The notes under the pieces: generated by a model | What the model was told of the DNA's origin: nothing | Databases searched by the model: none | The model's input: only the letters and a program-made list of their open reading frames with translations | Assembly: GCF_036322585.1 (NCBI RefSeq) | Contig: NZ_AP024600.1 | Span: 186,001 to 250,000, forward strand | Direction of reading: 5' to 3' | DNA: 64,000 nt | Source of the DNA: Luteolibacter sp. LG18 | GTDB taxonomy: Bacteria; Verrucomicrobiota; Verrucomicrobiia; Verrucomicrobiales; Akkermansiaceae | Part shown: positions 1 to 8,588 of the stretch, one piece after another | How positions within the stretch are numbered: position 1 is the first letter of the stretch | How the letters are laid out: each line of letters opens with the position of its first letter | Position numbers and translations under genes: made by a program

Positions 1-1
1 C

Positions 2-1195
2 GAGCCGCTGGCCCAATGGCTGCGGGCGAAGTTCGACCTGCGCTCTGGCGACACCGGGGCCGCCCGCCAACATCTCGCGTCCGCCATCCGCGCCTACTCC
101 GCCACCCCGGACTGGAAGCCGGACAATCCCTATCTCGCGGACCTTTGGCTGGACGGCGGGCAGGAACGCCTCCGCGGCTTCCAAGGACGCCTGTTGGCGG
201 ATGCAGGCATGGTGGCGCTCTCGCTGGAAGACCGCTCGGCCGCCCTCGATCTGTTGGCGACGGGTGGCTACGACGAGGACGCCGCCTACATCGCGGAACA
301 GGTGCTATCCACCGATGAACTGCTGAAGCACGTTCGGGAAAAGGCCCCGATGTGGGAACAAGCCACTCATCCAAGAGCTGAGGACGAGGATGCCTACGGC
401 CTCGATCACGATTCCGATCCCGTCGATCCCGCCACCTGTCTGGAGGGAGACTCGATCGGCAACTACTCGTGGAACATCACGCCGAAGAACCGCCTGCGCT
501 ACGAACTGGCCCGGCGGCTGGCGCGTGAGGGACGTCTCACCGAAGCCGGCGATTTCATGCCACCCGCCTTGAAGCCCTTGTTTGCCCACTACCGGGCCCT
601 CGATGAAGCGCGGCTGTCCGGACGTTTCACAGGAGAAGCCCTCGCCGCCATCACCTGGCGGGAAGCCCGCATCCACCGCTACTGGGGTGCCGAGCTGTTC
701 TCCTCGGACGGAGCGCCGGACGGCGGCATCCATCAATGGGCCTTCGAGGCCACCGATTTCGCCGCTCATCGCGCCCACCGCGATGGATGGACCGTCGAAT
801 GGAAGGAGACCATTGAGATCCGGGATGCGGAGCTGGAAGAGGACCGTGCCGTGCCGATGATCCATGAAAGCGAGCTCCAGCGGGTGAAGCAGCACCCGAT
901 GCCGAACACCAACCGTTTTCACTACCGCTACATCGCGGCGGAGCTCGCGGGCAAGGCCGCCGACTCGCTGCCGGACAACCACCCGCAGCTCGCGCCGCTC
1001 TACAACACCGCCGGACAATGGCTCGCCGCCCGCGATCCCAAGGCCGCCGACGTCTACTATCAGGCGATGGTGAAGCGCTGCAAAGAGACGGAAATGGGAC
1101 AGGCCGCGGACAAGAAGCGCTGGTTCCTCGGCGAGGCGGAAACGCTGAAGGACCTACCGGGACTGCCCGCGGAGCTGATGCCGAACCAGCCTTAG
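2..1195 (+). CDS. protein of unknown function, 5' end outside window
   Basis: The frame is open from the first bases of the window to the TAG ending at 1195, so this is the C-terminal part (about 397 residues) of a longer protein whose start is missing. The visible part is soluble, charged and mostly helical. Stretches such as RYELARRLAREGRLTEAGDF and LYNTAGQWLAARDPKAADVY look like degenerate tetratricopeptide helices (alternating small and large residues, A-x-R-L/E patterns), which would fit a repeat scaffold. There is no catalytic motif I recognise. The next gene runs convergently and ends 55 bases away. The function is unknown; a TPR-like scaffold is only an inference from helix periodicity. 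Confidence 0.75.
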   Translation, partial: EPLAQWLRAKFDLRSGDTGAARQHLASAIRAYSATPDWKPDNPYLADLWLDGGQERLRGFQGRLLADAGMVALSLEDRSAALDLLATGGYDEDAAYIAEQVLSTDELLKHVREKAPMWEQATHPRAEDEDAYGLDHDSDPVDPATCLEGDSIGNYSWNITPKNRLRYELARRLAREGRLTEAGDFMPPALKPLFAHYRALDEARLSGRFTGEALAAITWREARIHRYWGAELFSSDGAPDGGIHQWAFEATDFAAHRAHRDGWTVEWKETIEIRDAELEEDRAVPMIHESELQRVKQHPMPNTNRFHYRYIAAELAGKAADSLPDNHPQLAPLYNTAGQWLAARDPKAADVYYQAMVKRCKETEMGQAADKKRWFLGEAETLKDLPGLPAELMPNQP

Positions 1196-1250
1196 CGTCT
1201 CTGTGTGTCCGTGCCCGGGAGAACGCGGCCACATCATTCGATCTGAACTA

Positions 1251-2213
1251 CTACATCCGTAGTCCGTCGAAGATCTTGTGGGAGAAGTAACGCTCCATCC
1301 GGTCCGGGAACACGGTCACCACCTTCGCATCGGGCCCCTTTTCCCGCAGCACCTCGAGCGCCGCGGCATAGTTCAGACCGGAGCTGGGCCCGACCGGGAA
1401 ACCGAGCTTCCACAACTCGCGGGTCAGCTCCAGGCAGCGGCGGTCATCGATCCGCCACTCCCGCAGGTTCCCGTTGTCCCCGCCCTGCTTCCAGGATTCG
1501 TAGATCGCGGAGAGGCATTCCACCACCCCCGGCACATCGGAGCTGAAAGCCAGGCTGCAACATTCCGCGTTCGCGCCGAAGACCTCGCCGCAGCAGGGAA
1601 TCGCGGCATGCGCGGACACATCGCAGCCGGCATCGCGGAAGGCTTCCCACAATCCACGCAGCGTTCCACCGGTGCCCACACCGCTCACCACGGCATCCAC
1701 GGACGAGCCCCCGATTTGCGACAGAATTTCCGGACCGGTGAACAACCGGTGCGCCTCGGTGTTGTCCGGGTTTTCAAACTGCCGGGACTCGAACCAACCC
1801 TCGGTCGCCGCCGCCTCGCGCGCCGCCTCCAGCACCCGCGCCATTCCTCCCTCCACCCGGATCACCCGCCCGCCCAGCGCTTCGATCATCAGGCTGCGCT
1901 CGTTGGTGGCGGACGAGGGAATGAACGCGACGAACTTCATGCCCATCTGCGCACAGGCCAGCGCGAGCGCGATGCTGGTGGAACCGCTCGAGGCCTCCAC
2001 CACCGTGTCGCCCGGTTTCAACACGCCGCGGCGGCGCGCCTTCTCCAGGATATGGCGGGCGATGCGGTCCTTGGTCGAGCCGCTGGGATTGAGAAACTCC
2101 AGCTTGCACCACACCGGGCCCAGCGCCGGATCGAGCGTCACCGCCGCGAGCGGGGTCGGGCCGGTGCGATGGAGGAATTCGCCGGTGGGAGCAAACGACG
2201 GAGCGGAAAGCAT
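1251..2213 (-). CDS. cysteine synthase-family PLP enzyme
   Basis: This is a fold-type II pyridoxal-phosphate enzyme of the O-acetylserine sulfhydrylase/cystathionine beta-synthase family, acting in the cytoplasm on a beta-substituted serine. The family hallmarks are present in order: NPSGSTKDR carrying the Schiff-base lysine, the substrate loop SSGSTS, the phosphate-cradling GVGTGGTLRG, and a C-terminal VGPSSGLN. The length of 320 residues is normal for CysK/CysM. I chose the ATG at 2213 because the product then begins just before the conserved substrate-entry segment (TGPTPL); in-frame ATGs at 2234 and 2279 would only add residues without family similarity. The middle of the protein has unusual paired cysteines (IPCCGE, AECCSL). 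It is divergent from the DUF1080 gene and stands alone, so whether it makes or degrades cysteine cannot be told from context. Confidence 0.85.
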   Translation of the reverse strand: MLSAPSFAPTGEFLHRTGPTPLAAVTLDPALGPVWCKLEFLNPSGSTKDRIARHILEKARRRGVLKPGDTVVEASSGSTSIALALACAQMGMKFVAFIPSSATNERSLMIEALGGRVIRVEGGMARVLEAAREAAATEGWFESRQFENPDNTEAHRLFTGPEILSQIGGSSVDAVVSGVGTGGTLRGLWEAFRDAGCDVSAHAAIPCCGEVFGANAECCSLAFSSDVPGVVECLSAIYESWKQGGDNGNLREWRIDDRRCLELTRELWKLGFPVGPSSGLNYAAALEVLREKGPDAKVVTVFPDRMERYFSHKIFDGLRM

Positions 2214-2329
2214 CCCGTCATTCCACACCCCCATATCCCGACAGCCAAGCTGCAATGTTTTCCTGACTTTCCCGGGCAATCTCCTCTGGTAGCAAGATCC
2301 CTCCTCGGGTAATCGTTATATCCACGACC

Positions 2330-3037
2330 ATGACCCGCTCATTCATTGCACTCGCCTGCTGCCTCGTCCCCCTCGCCCACGCGGAGGAAAAGAAGCTCTT
2401 CAACGGCAAGGACCTCACCGGCTGGGAAGGCCAACCCGGCTTCTGGTCCGTGAAGGACGGCGTCCTCACCGGCCAATCCACCGCCGAGCACCCGGTGAAG
2501 GAAAACACCTTCCTGATCTGGAAGGACGGCGAGGTTTCCGATTTCGAACTGACCTTCAAATACCGCATCGTCGATCAGGACGGCGGCACCAAGGGCTTCG
2601 GCAACAGCGGCGTGCAGTACCGCAGCCGCATCGTGAAGCCGGAGTATTCCGTGGTCGCCGGCTACCAGGCGGACTTCGAGGTGGGCACCACCTACAGTGG
2701 CATCCTCTACGAGGAAAAGGGCCGCGGCATCCTCGCCAAGCGCGGCGAGAAGGTGACCATCACCGACGGCGAGCAGCCCGGCAAACCGAACATCCAGGTC
2801 ACCGGCCAGCTTGAGAAGTCCGAGGAAATCCAGGCCGCCATCAAGCCCGGCGATTGGAACGAATACAAGGTCGTGGCCAAGGGCGGCCACCTCCAGCACT
2901 TCATCAACGGTCACCAGACCGTCGACGTGCAGGACAACTCGGAGATCGGCGCGCTCAAGGGCGTGATCGCCCTCCAGCTCCACGCCGGCAAGCCGATGAC
3001 CGTCCAATACAAGGACCTCGTCTTGAAGGCGGATTGA
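2330..3037 (+). CDS. secreted DUF1080 (3-keto-disaccharide hydrolase domain) protein
   Basis: The 235-residue product starts with a signal peptide (MTRSFIALACCLVPLAHA, cleavage likely before EEKK). The rest matches the DUF1080/concanavalin-like fold that is abundant in Verrucomicrobia and Planctomycetes: LFNGKDLTGWEG at the start, then W-S-V-K-DGVLTG, FELTFKYRI, GNSGVQYRSR, and a C-terminal half with GDWNEYKVVAKGGHLQHFING. Characterised members act on 3-keto-glucosides; the substrate here is unknown. It sits alone, divergent from the cysteine-synthase-like gene. Its TGA stop overlaps the outer end of an inverted-repeat element that fills the space to the convergent pyrC gene. Confidence 0.85.
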   Translation: MTRSFIALACCLVPLAHAEEKKLFNGKDLTGWEGQPGFWSVKDGVLTGQSTAEHPVKENTFLIWKDGEVSDFELTFKYRIVDQDGGTKGFGNSGVQYRSRIVKPEYSVVAGYQADFEVGTTYSGILYEEKGRGILAKRGEKVTITDGEQPGKPNIQVTGQLEKSEEIQAAIKPGDWNEYKVVAKGGHLQHFINGHQTVDVQDNSEIGALKGVIALQLHAGKPMTVQYKDLVLKAD

Positions 3038-3302
3038 AGTAGCACAAGTTTTTAACTTGTGAGTGCTAGCGGCGGACCGTGCGGAGATGGCTGGAGCCTC
3101 TCTACCGGTCCGCTTTTCATTTCACATGAAAGGGACCGCGGATGACGCAGATTGAATTCAAGAATCTGATCTCTTAATCAGCGTAATCCGTGGTCAAATC
3201 ATGCTGAGGATCAGACGCCCGTGATCCTACTTCACAGGAAGCTTCGAGTCTCGCGAGAGCGATGAACCGCACCGTTCGCAAGTTGCAAACTTGCGCTACT
3301 TC
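3036..3302. repeat. inverted-repeat element bridging two convergent stop codons (copy 1)
   Basis: The left arm (3036-3059) begins GAAGTAG, then AAGTTT and AACTTG; the right arm (3279-3302) is its reverse complement at 20 of 24 positions. The left arm overlaps the TGA of the DUF1080 gene and the right arm overlaps the TGA of pyrC, so the element occupies exactly the intergenic space. A second copy of the same arms lies at 29203-29316, also between convergent genes. The inside of this copy holds a second inverted repeat at 3134-3195. It could form a bidirectional terminator; mobility is not shown. Confidence 0.7.
3134..3195. repeat. internal 20-bp inverted repeat
   Basis: GACCGCGGATGACGCAGATT at 3134-3153 is matched at 17 of 20 positions by the reverse complement of 3176-3195, leaving a 22-base AT-rich loop. 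It lies inside the larger element at 3036-3302 and is much richer in A and T than the surrounding genes. No coding potential is visible. Confidence 0.6.
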
Positions 3303-4581
3303 ACCTTTCCAGCAGCACCTGGTCGCCGAGCACGACCAGATCGACACGGCCCTTGAGGGTCTTGTCGAGGAACGGCGTGTTGCGGCTCTTCGACCTCATG
3401 AAGTCGAGCGAGAAGGTGGTTTCCGCTTCCGTGTCGAAGAGGATGAAATCGGCGGGCTTGCCCTCCTCCACCGGCACCGGCTCGAGGCCCATCATGCGGC
3501 GAGGTTCCGCGGAGTAACGCTTCACCACCAGATCCCAGCCGAATTTCCCGGTGGCGACGAAGTAGTGGTAGAGCGAGACGAGCGCGGTTTCGAGGCCGGT
3601 GATACCGTTCGGCGCGCTGACGAAGTCCTGCGATTTCTCGAACGGAGTGTGCGGCGCGTGATCGGTGGCGATGAGATCGAACACACCCTCGATGAGTCCC
3701 TGCAGCAGCGCCTCGGTATCGGCCTTGGTGCGCAGCGGCGGGTTCATCTTGTAGTGGGTGTCGAAGTCACCGATGTCCTCCTCGGTGAAGAGCAGGTGAT
3801 GCGGTGCGACCTCGGCGGTGACCTTCACGTCGCCGCGCTGCTTCCACCAGCGGATGGTTTCCATGCCGACCTTGCTGGAGACGTGCTGGATGTGGATGTG
3901 CGCGCCCGCGGCATGGGCCAGGCGGATATCGCGGTCGATGATGATTTCCTCGGCGGCGGCGGGCGTGCCCTTGATGCCGAGGCGGTAGGAAACGACGCCC
4001 TCGTTGAGCGCGCGCGGACCGGCCAGCTCCGGCACTTCACAGTGGCTGGCGAAGAACATGCCGAACTCGGTGGCATACTGCATCGCGCGCAGCAGCACGG
4101 CCGGATCGGCCACGCTGTCGCCATCGTCAGTGAGCATCTTCACCCCCAGCCCGCGCATGCCATCGATGCCCGCCAGCTCCTTGCCGGCGCGGTCCTTGGT
4201 GATGCAGCCGGAGGTGTAAACGGGGATGCGGGAATTCTTCGCGGCGCTGTCCAGCACCATGCGCACCACCGGCGCGGAGTCGATGGCGGGCTTGGTGTTC
4301 GGCATCATCACCACCCCGGTGATGCCACCGTTGATCGCGGCCTCGGTGCCGGTGGCGATGGTCTCCTTCGCCTCCTGGCCCGGCTCGCGGAAATGGACGT
4401 GCGCGTCGAACATCGCCGGCATCAGCAGGCGGCCCTTGGCGTCGATCACCTTCGCCCCCTCCGGCGCGGACAGGCCGGTGCCGATGGAACAGATGATGCC
4501 GCCCTCCACGAGCACGTCTCCATCACGGAGCGAGGTGGAGTCTTCGGAGGCGATGCGGGCGTTGCGGATGAGGAGGGACAT
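3301..4581 (-). CDS. pyrC: dihydroorotase
   Basis: This is a 426-residue type I dihydroorotase of the amidohydrolase superfamily, which interconverts carbamoyl-aspartate and dihydroorotate in pyrimidine synthesis. Visible motifs are the metal-binding DAHVHFREPG near residue 60, MPNTKP, the SHCE and HIQHVSS histidines, and the catalytic aspartate in ATDHAPH. The N-terminal LIRNARI and C-terminal GKPADFILFD segments form the usual small beta domain. It is the last gene of the purD-pyrR-x-pyrB-pyrC operon, 74 bases after pyrB. That spacer contains short AT-rich repeats (GTTAT...ATAAC) and a GGGGAA...TTCCCC hairpin. The TGA stop is shared with the arm of the element at 3036-3302. Confidence 0.95.
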   Translation of the reverse strand: MSLLIRNARIASEDSTSLRDGDVLVEGGIICSIGTGLSAPEGAKVIDAKGRLLMPAMFDAHVHFREPGQEAKETIATGTEAAINGGITGVVMMPNTKPAIDSAPVVRMVLDSAAKNSRIPVYTSGCITKDRAGKELAGIDGMRGLGVKMLTDDGDSVADPAVLLRAMQYATEFGMFFASHCEVPELAGPRALNEGVVSYRLGIKGTPAAAEEIIIDRDIRLAHAAGAHIHIQHVSSKVGMETIRWWKQRGDVKVTAEVAPHHLLFTEEDIGDFDTHYKMNPPLRTKADTEALLQGLIEGVFDLIATDHAPHTPFEKSQDFVSAPNGITGLETALVSLYHYFVATGKFGWDLVVKRYSAEPRRMMGLEPVPVEEGKPADFILFDTEAETTFSLDFMRSKSRNTPFLDKTLKGRVDLVVLGDQVLLER

Positions 4582-4655
4582 TTGGTTATACGTTAAAAGT
4601 TACGGGTTATAGGGAAGAGGCGCGGGGAACTCACTTCCCCAATCACAAATAACCT

Positions 4656-5585
4656 CTAACCGACAACCTCCCCGCCCGGCTTCAGCCAGTAGAGGACGGC
4701 CATGCGGACGGCGATGCCGTTCTCGACCTGGTCGTTGATGAGGCTGCGCGAGTAATCGAGCACGCCGTCGCAGAGCTCCACCCCGCGGTTCACCGGGCCG
4801 GGGTGCATGATGTAGAGGCCCTCGCCATCGATGCGGCGCAGGCGTTCCTCGGTCACCCCGTAGAGGCGGTGATACTCGCGGAGGCTGGGGAAATACTGGA
4901 CGTCCTGGCGCTCCATCTGGACGCGCAGCAGATAGACGATGTCCGGCTTCCACTTCATCGCTTCCTCGTAGTTCGTGAAGCGGAGGACATTCTCCGGTCC
5001 GACCTTCGGCACCAGCGAGCCCGGCCCGAGGTAGGCGACCTCCAGGCCGAGCTTCTTCAGAATGGTGCTGGTGGAACGGGCCACGCGGCTGTGGAGGATG
5101 TCGCCGACGATCAGCACGCGCTTGCCGGTGGGATCGGGGAACTTCTCCTTGATCGTGAAGGCATCGAGCAGCGCCTGGGTCGGGTGGGCGTGCGCGCCGT
5201 CACCGGCGTTGATCACGCTGGCCTTCGTCATCCGCGCGATGGTCGAGGGCAGGCCGGAACGGCTGTGGCGGACGATGATGTAATCGGTCCGCATCGCCTG
5301 GAGCGTCTCGACCGTTTCGCGGACGGATTCGCCCTTCACGATCGACGACTGGGCGACGGCGAAGTTCGTGACATCCGCGGAGAGGCGGTTGGCCGCCACC
5401 TCGAAGGACGAGAGCGTGCGGGTGCTGGGCTCATAGAACAGGGTCAGCACCGACTTGCCCTTCAACGCCGGGACCTTTTTGACCGATCGTGTGAAGAGTT
5501 CTTTGAAGGGAACGGCTTGATCGAGGAGGCAATCGATTTCCTCCCTCTCAAGCGACACGATATCGAGCAAATCCTTACGAGGCAT
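4656..5585 (-). CDS. pyrB: aspartate carbamoyltransferase catalytic subunit
   Basis: The 309-residue protein has the carbamoyl-phosphate loop PSTRT, the HSRSG and HPTQALLD motifs, and the C-terminal HPGPVNRGVEL typical of PyrB, which makes carbamoyl-aspartate. I start it at the ATG at 5585 (MPRKDLLDI); the longer reading frame upstream adds a Ser/Arg-rich stretch unlike the family and overlaps the preceding gene. With this start it overlaps the 3' end of the upstream membrane-protein gene by 11 bases, suggesting translational coupling. No pyrI regulatory-chain gene is in the window, so the enzyme may be an unregulated trimer or rely on another partner. It is followed by pyrC in the same operon. 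Confidence 0.95.
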   Translation of the reverse strand: MPRKDLLDIVSLEREEIDCLLDQAVPFKELFTRSVKKVPALKGKSVLTLFYEPSTRTLSSFEVAANRLSADVTNFAVAQSSIVKGESVRETVETLQAMRTDYIIVRHSRSGLPSTIARMTKASVINAGDGAHAHPTQALLDAFTIKEKFPDPTGKRVLIVGDILHSRVARSTSTILKKLGLEVAYLGPGSLVPKVGPENVLRFTNYEEAMKWKPDIVYLLRVQMERQDVQYFPSLREYHRLYGVTEERLRRIDGEGLYIMHPGPVNRGVELCDGVLDYSRSLINDQVENGIAVRMAVLYWLKPGGEVVG

Positions 5586-6126
5586 GGACCGGGTTGAGGT
5601 TCGGGAACAAGTACAGGGCACCGAAGGCGACGACAAGCACGGCGATCATCACCATCAAGCCGGCGTGGTGCCGCGAGTAGGGTTTCTTCAGGGCGATATA
5701 CAGGGCCACCGGAAATGCGCCCACTCCGCCGCCAAACGCCAGCGCGTAGCCGAGCGCGATCAGAGCGGGATGGGCGAGCGATTTCTTCAGGTGGGCCACG
5801 GCCGGCGGCACCTCGGCGCTGAGCGCCGTCATTGCCTCCTGGCGGCGCATCCGGTCCAGCTCCCGCTCGCTGTGGCGGCGGGCGGGAATCGCGGACGAAC
5901 CGGCAGGCGCAGAAGCCGGGGAGACCTCCGGAGCCGGCTGGCGTTCGGAGCGTCTCAGGGAACGAACCGCCTTGGCCGCCGGCTTCGGGCGCGGCGGCTC
6001 GGGTTCGGAAACGTCTTCCTTGGGAGCCTCAGCGGGAGCATTCGTCGCCGCCGAGGGAAGGCCCATCTCCTCGCGGAGCTTGGCGATTTCCTCGGCCGAC
6101 TTCTTCCGCTGGGGCAGCGCGCTCAT
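5575..6126 (-). CDS. small membrane protein with disordered N-terminus, in the pyr operon
   Basis: The 183-residue product has a charged, Pro/Ala/Glu-rich, probably disordered first 120 residues (SAEEIAKLREEMGLPS, then EPEPPRPKP and RRSERQPAPE), followed by two hydrophobic segments (about 122-145 and 155-175) separated by KKPYSRHHAG. That predicts a small inner-membrane protein with a cytoplasmic tail. It starts in an ATGA overlap with the pyrR stop and its own end overlaps pyrB, so it is firmly part of the nucleotide operon. I do not recognise the family, and no pyrimidine enzyme has this shape; a membrane role linked to nucleotide supply would be pure speculation. Confidence 0.8.
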   Translation of the reverse strand: MSALPQRKKSAEEIAKLREEMGLPSAATNAPAEAPKEDVSEPEPPRPKPAAKAVRSLRRSERQPAPEVSPASAPAGSSAIPARRHSERELDRMRRQEAMTALSAEVPPAVAHLKKSLAHPALIALGYALAFGGGVGAFPVALYIALKKPYSRHHAGLMVMIAVLVVAFGALYLFPNLNPVHAS

Positions 6127-6665
6127 TTCGATTCCGGTTCGACGACCTCGATGAAGTCCTTGCCGTCGGTGTTCTCCAGCGAGACGTAGACGTGATCGAG
6201 ACGGTTGGTTTCCAACACCAGCCCGACGTAGTCCGGCTGGATCGGCATCTCGCGGTGACCGCGGTCGATCAGCGTGGCGAGCTCCACCCGGCCCGGACGG
6301 CCCCAGTCGGAAAGCGCGTCCAGGGCCGCGCGGATGGTTCGGCCGGTGAAAAGCACGTCATCGACGAGGATGATGTGCGCGCCATCCACGGTGAAGGGAA
6401 TGTCGCTCTCCTGGAGCTTTGGATTCTCGTGGAGGTGCTCGAAATCGTCGCGGTAGAGGGAAATGTCGAGAATGCCGAGGTCCAGCTCGCGGTCCTCGTC
6501 GGCGAGGAGGTTGCAGAGGCGCTCGGCCACCTCGTCGCCACGGCTGCGGATGCCCACCAAGGCGATGGCCTTGCCTTCGGTGCGGGAACGGATCGCCTCG
6601 GCGAGCGTTTCGACGGCCTTGGCAATGTCTTCGGCGGAAAGGGTGCGGTTCATGGAGGAAATCAT
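6123..6665 (-). CDS. pyrR: bifunctional pyr operon regulator / uracil phosphoribosyltransferase
   Basis: The 180-residue protein is a type I phosphoribosyltransferase with the PRPP loop ILVDDVLFTGRTIRAAL, the flexible-loop region (LGILDISLYRDDF) and the RGHREMPIQPDYVG segment that characterise PyrR rather than Upp. In Bacillus, PyrR binds pyr mRNA and also makes UMP from uracil. The ATG at 6665 lies in an ATGA overlap with the purD stop, which supports it over the internal ATG at 6653. The next gene also begins in an ATGA overlap. I saw no PyrR-type anti-antiterminator loop in front of purD, and there is no space for one before pyrR, so how or whether it regulates this operon is open. Confidence 0.92.
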   Translation of the reverse strand: MISSMNRTLSAEDIAKAVETLAEAIRSRTEGKAIALVGIRSRGDEVAERLCNLLADEDRELDLGILDISLYRDDFEHLHENPKLQESDIPFTVDGAHIILVDDVLFTGRTIRAALDALSDWGRPGRVELATLIDRGHREMPIQPDYVGLVLETNRLDHVYVSLENTDGKDFIEVVEPESK

Positions 6666-7915
6666 TCGAAGTGCATGATGCCGATGTCACGGCGGCGCTG
6701 CGAGCCGGGGAACGTGACGAGATCGGTGGCGGCGTGGGCCTTGCCAACCGCGTCTTCGCGGGTCTCCGCCCCGGCCACCACCGCCAGCACGCGGCCACCG
6801 TTGGTCTCCCAAGCGCCGTCCGCGGTCTTGCGGGTGCCGGCGTGGTAAACGCGCGCGCCGTCCACGGCATCGAGGCCGCTGATGCGGTCGCCGCTGCGGG
6901 AGGTTTCCGGGTAACCGGCGGAGGCCAGGATCACGCACACGCTCCAGCCCTCGCTGAAGCGGATCAACTCCGGGGCCAACTCACCCTTCGCGCCCGCCAG
7001 GCAGAAGCCTGCGAGATCTCCGGACACCAGCGGCATCACCGCCTGGCACTCCGGATCGCCGAAGCGGCAGTTGTACTCGATCACCTTCGGGCCCTGCGGC
7101 GTGAGCATCAGGCCGAAGTAGAGGAACCCGCGGTACGGCAGGCCATCGTGGCGCAGGCCGAGCACGGTCGGGGAAACGATGTCGCGCTCGATGGTTTCGA
7201 GCAGGTGGGCGTCGATCAGGCGGCGGCTGGCCACCGCGCCCATGCCGCCGGTGTTCGGACCGGCGTCCCCTTCCCCGATGCGCTTGTAATCGCGGGCCGG
7301 GGTGAAAATCAGGAACCCGTCATCGACCACGGCGGCGAAAATCGAAACTTCCGGGCCGACGAGGCACTCCTCGACCAGCAGGCGGCCCGCGCCAAAGCGG
7401 CGCTCGACCAGCACCTCCTTCAGGAACTCCTCGGCGGAGGCCTCGTCCGGGCACACCGCCACGCCCTTGCCCGCGGCCAGGCCGTCGAACTTCAGGACCG
7501 TCGGGTAGACGCCATTGATGGCCGCGCGGGCTTCCTCGATGGTGTCCACCACCGTGACCAGGGCGGTCGGGATCTTGTGGCGGAACAGGAACTGCTTCGC
7601 GAACTCCTTGCTGGCCTCGAGCTGGGCGGATTGCTTGTGCGGCCCCCAGCACGGGATGCCGGCCTGCTCGCAGAGATTGGCTAGGCCCTCGTTTTTCACG
7701 AGGTAGCTCTCCTCGCCGGCCACGCAGAGGTCGATGGCATTGGCCTTCATCCACTCCACGAGGGATTCCAGGCCGTCGGCGGGCACCGGTTTTGCGAGTT
7801 CCAGGATCGCGTCGCTGCCCGGGAAACAGAACAGCTCCGGGGAACCCGGGGATTCCGCCAACGCGCGGACCAGCGCGTGCTCACGCCCACCTTTGCCAAC
7901 AACGAGAATTTTCAT
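6662..7915 (-). CDS. purD: phosphoribosylamine-glycine ligase
   Basis: The 417-residue ATP-grasp enzyme makes glycinamide ribonucleotide in purine synthesis. It starts MKILVVGKGGREHAL, the standard PurD N-terminus, which fixes the ATG at 7915. Further motifs are LKFDGLAAGKGV, the ATP-grasp metal and nucleotide segment GPNTGGMGAV, and YNCRFGDPECQ. It is the first gene of the operon and its last codons overlap the pyrR start (ATGA). Placing the purine gene purD directly in front of pyrR and pyrBC couples one step of purine synthesis to the pyrimidine genes, an arrangement I do not know from the model organisms. Confidence 0.95.
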   Translation of the reverse strand: MKILVVGKGGREHALVRALAESPGSPELFCFPGSDAILELAKPVPADGLESLVEWMKANAIDLCVAGEESYLVKNEGLANLCEQAGIPCWGPHKQSAQLEASKEFAKQFLFRHKIPTALVTVVDTIEEARAAINGVYPTVLKFDGLAAGKGVAVCPDEASAEEFLKEVLVERRFGAGRLLVEECLVGPEVSIFAAVVDDGFLIFTPARDYKRIGEGDAGPNTGGMGAVASRRLIDAHLLETIERDIVSPTVLGLRHDGLPYRGFLYFGLMLTPQGPKVIEYNCRFGDPECQAVMPLVSGDLAGFCLAGAKGELAPELIRFSEGWSVCVILASAGYPETSRSGDRISGLDAVDGARVYHAGTRKTADGAWETNGGRVLAVVAGAETREDAVGKAHAATDLVTFPGSQRRRDIGIMHFE

Positions 7916-8000
7916 CCGGGCCGGTTTTCCGGGAAAGCAGCGGAAGACGCAATAGCGGATGCTTGAGAACACCTGTTTACCAATCCAAAGTTTCCCGGTC

Positions 8001-8411
8001 ATGGCCCGCCCGACGCCCCTCATCGATCTACACGAATTCCACGGTCTGGGACTCATCGTTCAATGGCCCAGCGGAGTCAGATACACCAACCAGACAGGAG
8101 GGTTCGCGTGCGATCATCCGGAAATGGAGGGAGTCTTCGCCCCACTGTTCGACGGCATCGGCCATCCAGCCTTGCATGCGATAACACAACATTTCCGAGG
8201 TGATTGGCACCCATTGGAAATCAAAGATGCCGATATTCTGGATCGCATCCTTGCGAGACACGATCTCGACTTCATCCGCACACACCGAGCCCTACTCACG
8301 GAGTCCCGGGAAGCATGGATTCATGTCACGCTCTCCGGAAAGGAAAGCCAGCTATTCTCGGGATTCGGAACCGCGTCATCCGCAATTCTGACTTGGCCAA
8401 ATAGCGATTGA
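8001..8411 (+). CDS. small DUF6210-like protein
   Basis: The 136-residue product contains GLGLIVQWPSGVRYTNQTGG followed by C, HPEMEGVFAPL and an HFRGDWH stretch, which I recall as resembling the DUF6210 family; that match is from memory and unsearched. The start is uncertain: the ATG at 8001 is the more natural, but an in-frame TTG at 7959 would add 14 residues. Its G+C content is visibly lower than that of the neighbouring purD and clpC genes. It is followed convergently by another small orphan gene. No function is known to me; small soluble proteins of this kind are often found among immunity-type genes, which is inference only. Confidence 0.65.
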   Translation: MARPTPLIDLHEFHGLGLIVQWPSGVRYTNQTGGFACDHPEMEGVFAPLFDGIGHPALHAITQHFRGDWHPLEIKDADILDRILARHDLDFIRTHRALLTESREAWIHVTLSGKESQLFSGFGTASSAILTWPNSD

Positions 8412-8588
8412 TTACCGGCAACCCAAAAGTGGCAAAAAAAGAAGCGGCCCGACCGATAAACCTCAGGAAAAACCCATTAAACCTGGAGGCTCTTCGGCCG
8501 GACCGCCTTGTGTGTCGCGACACAGGAATATACGCAGATCCAGGGCCACTTTATCGATTATTTTTCCGGCGCGCTTTTCCAACCGGCC

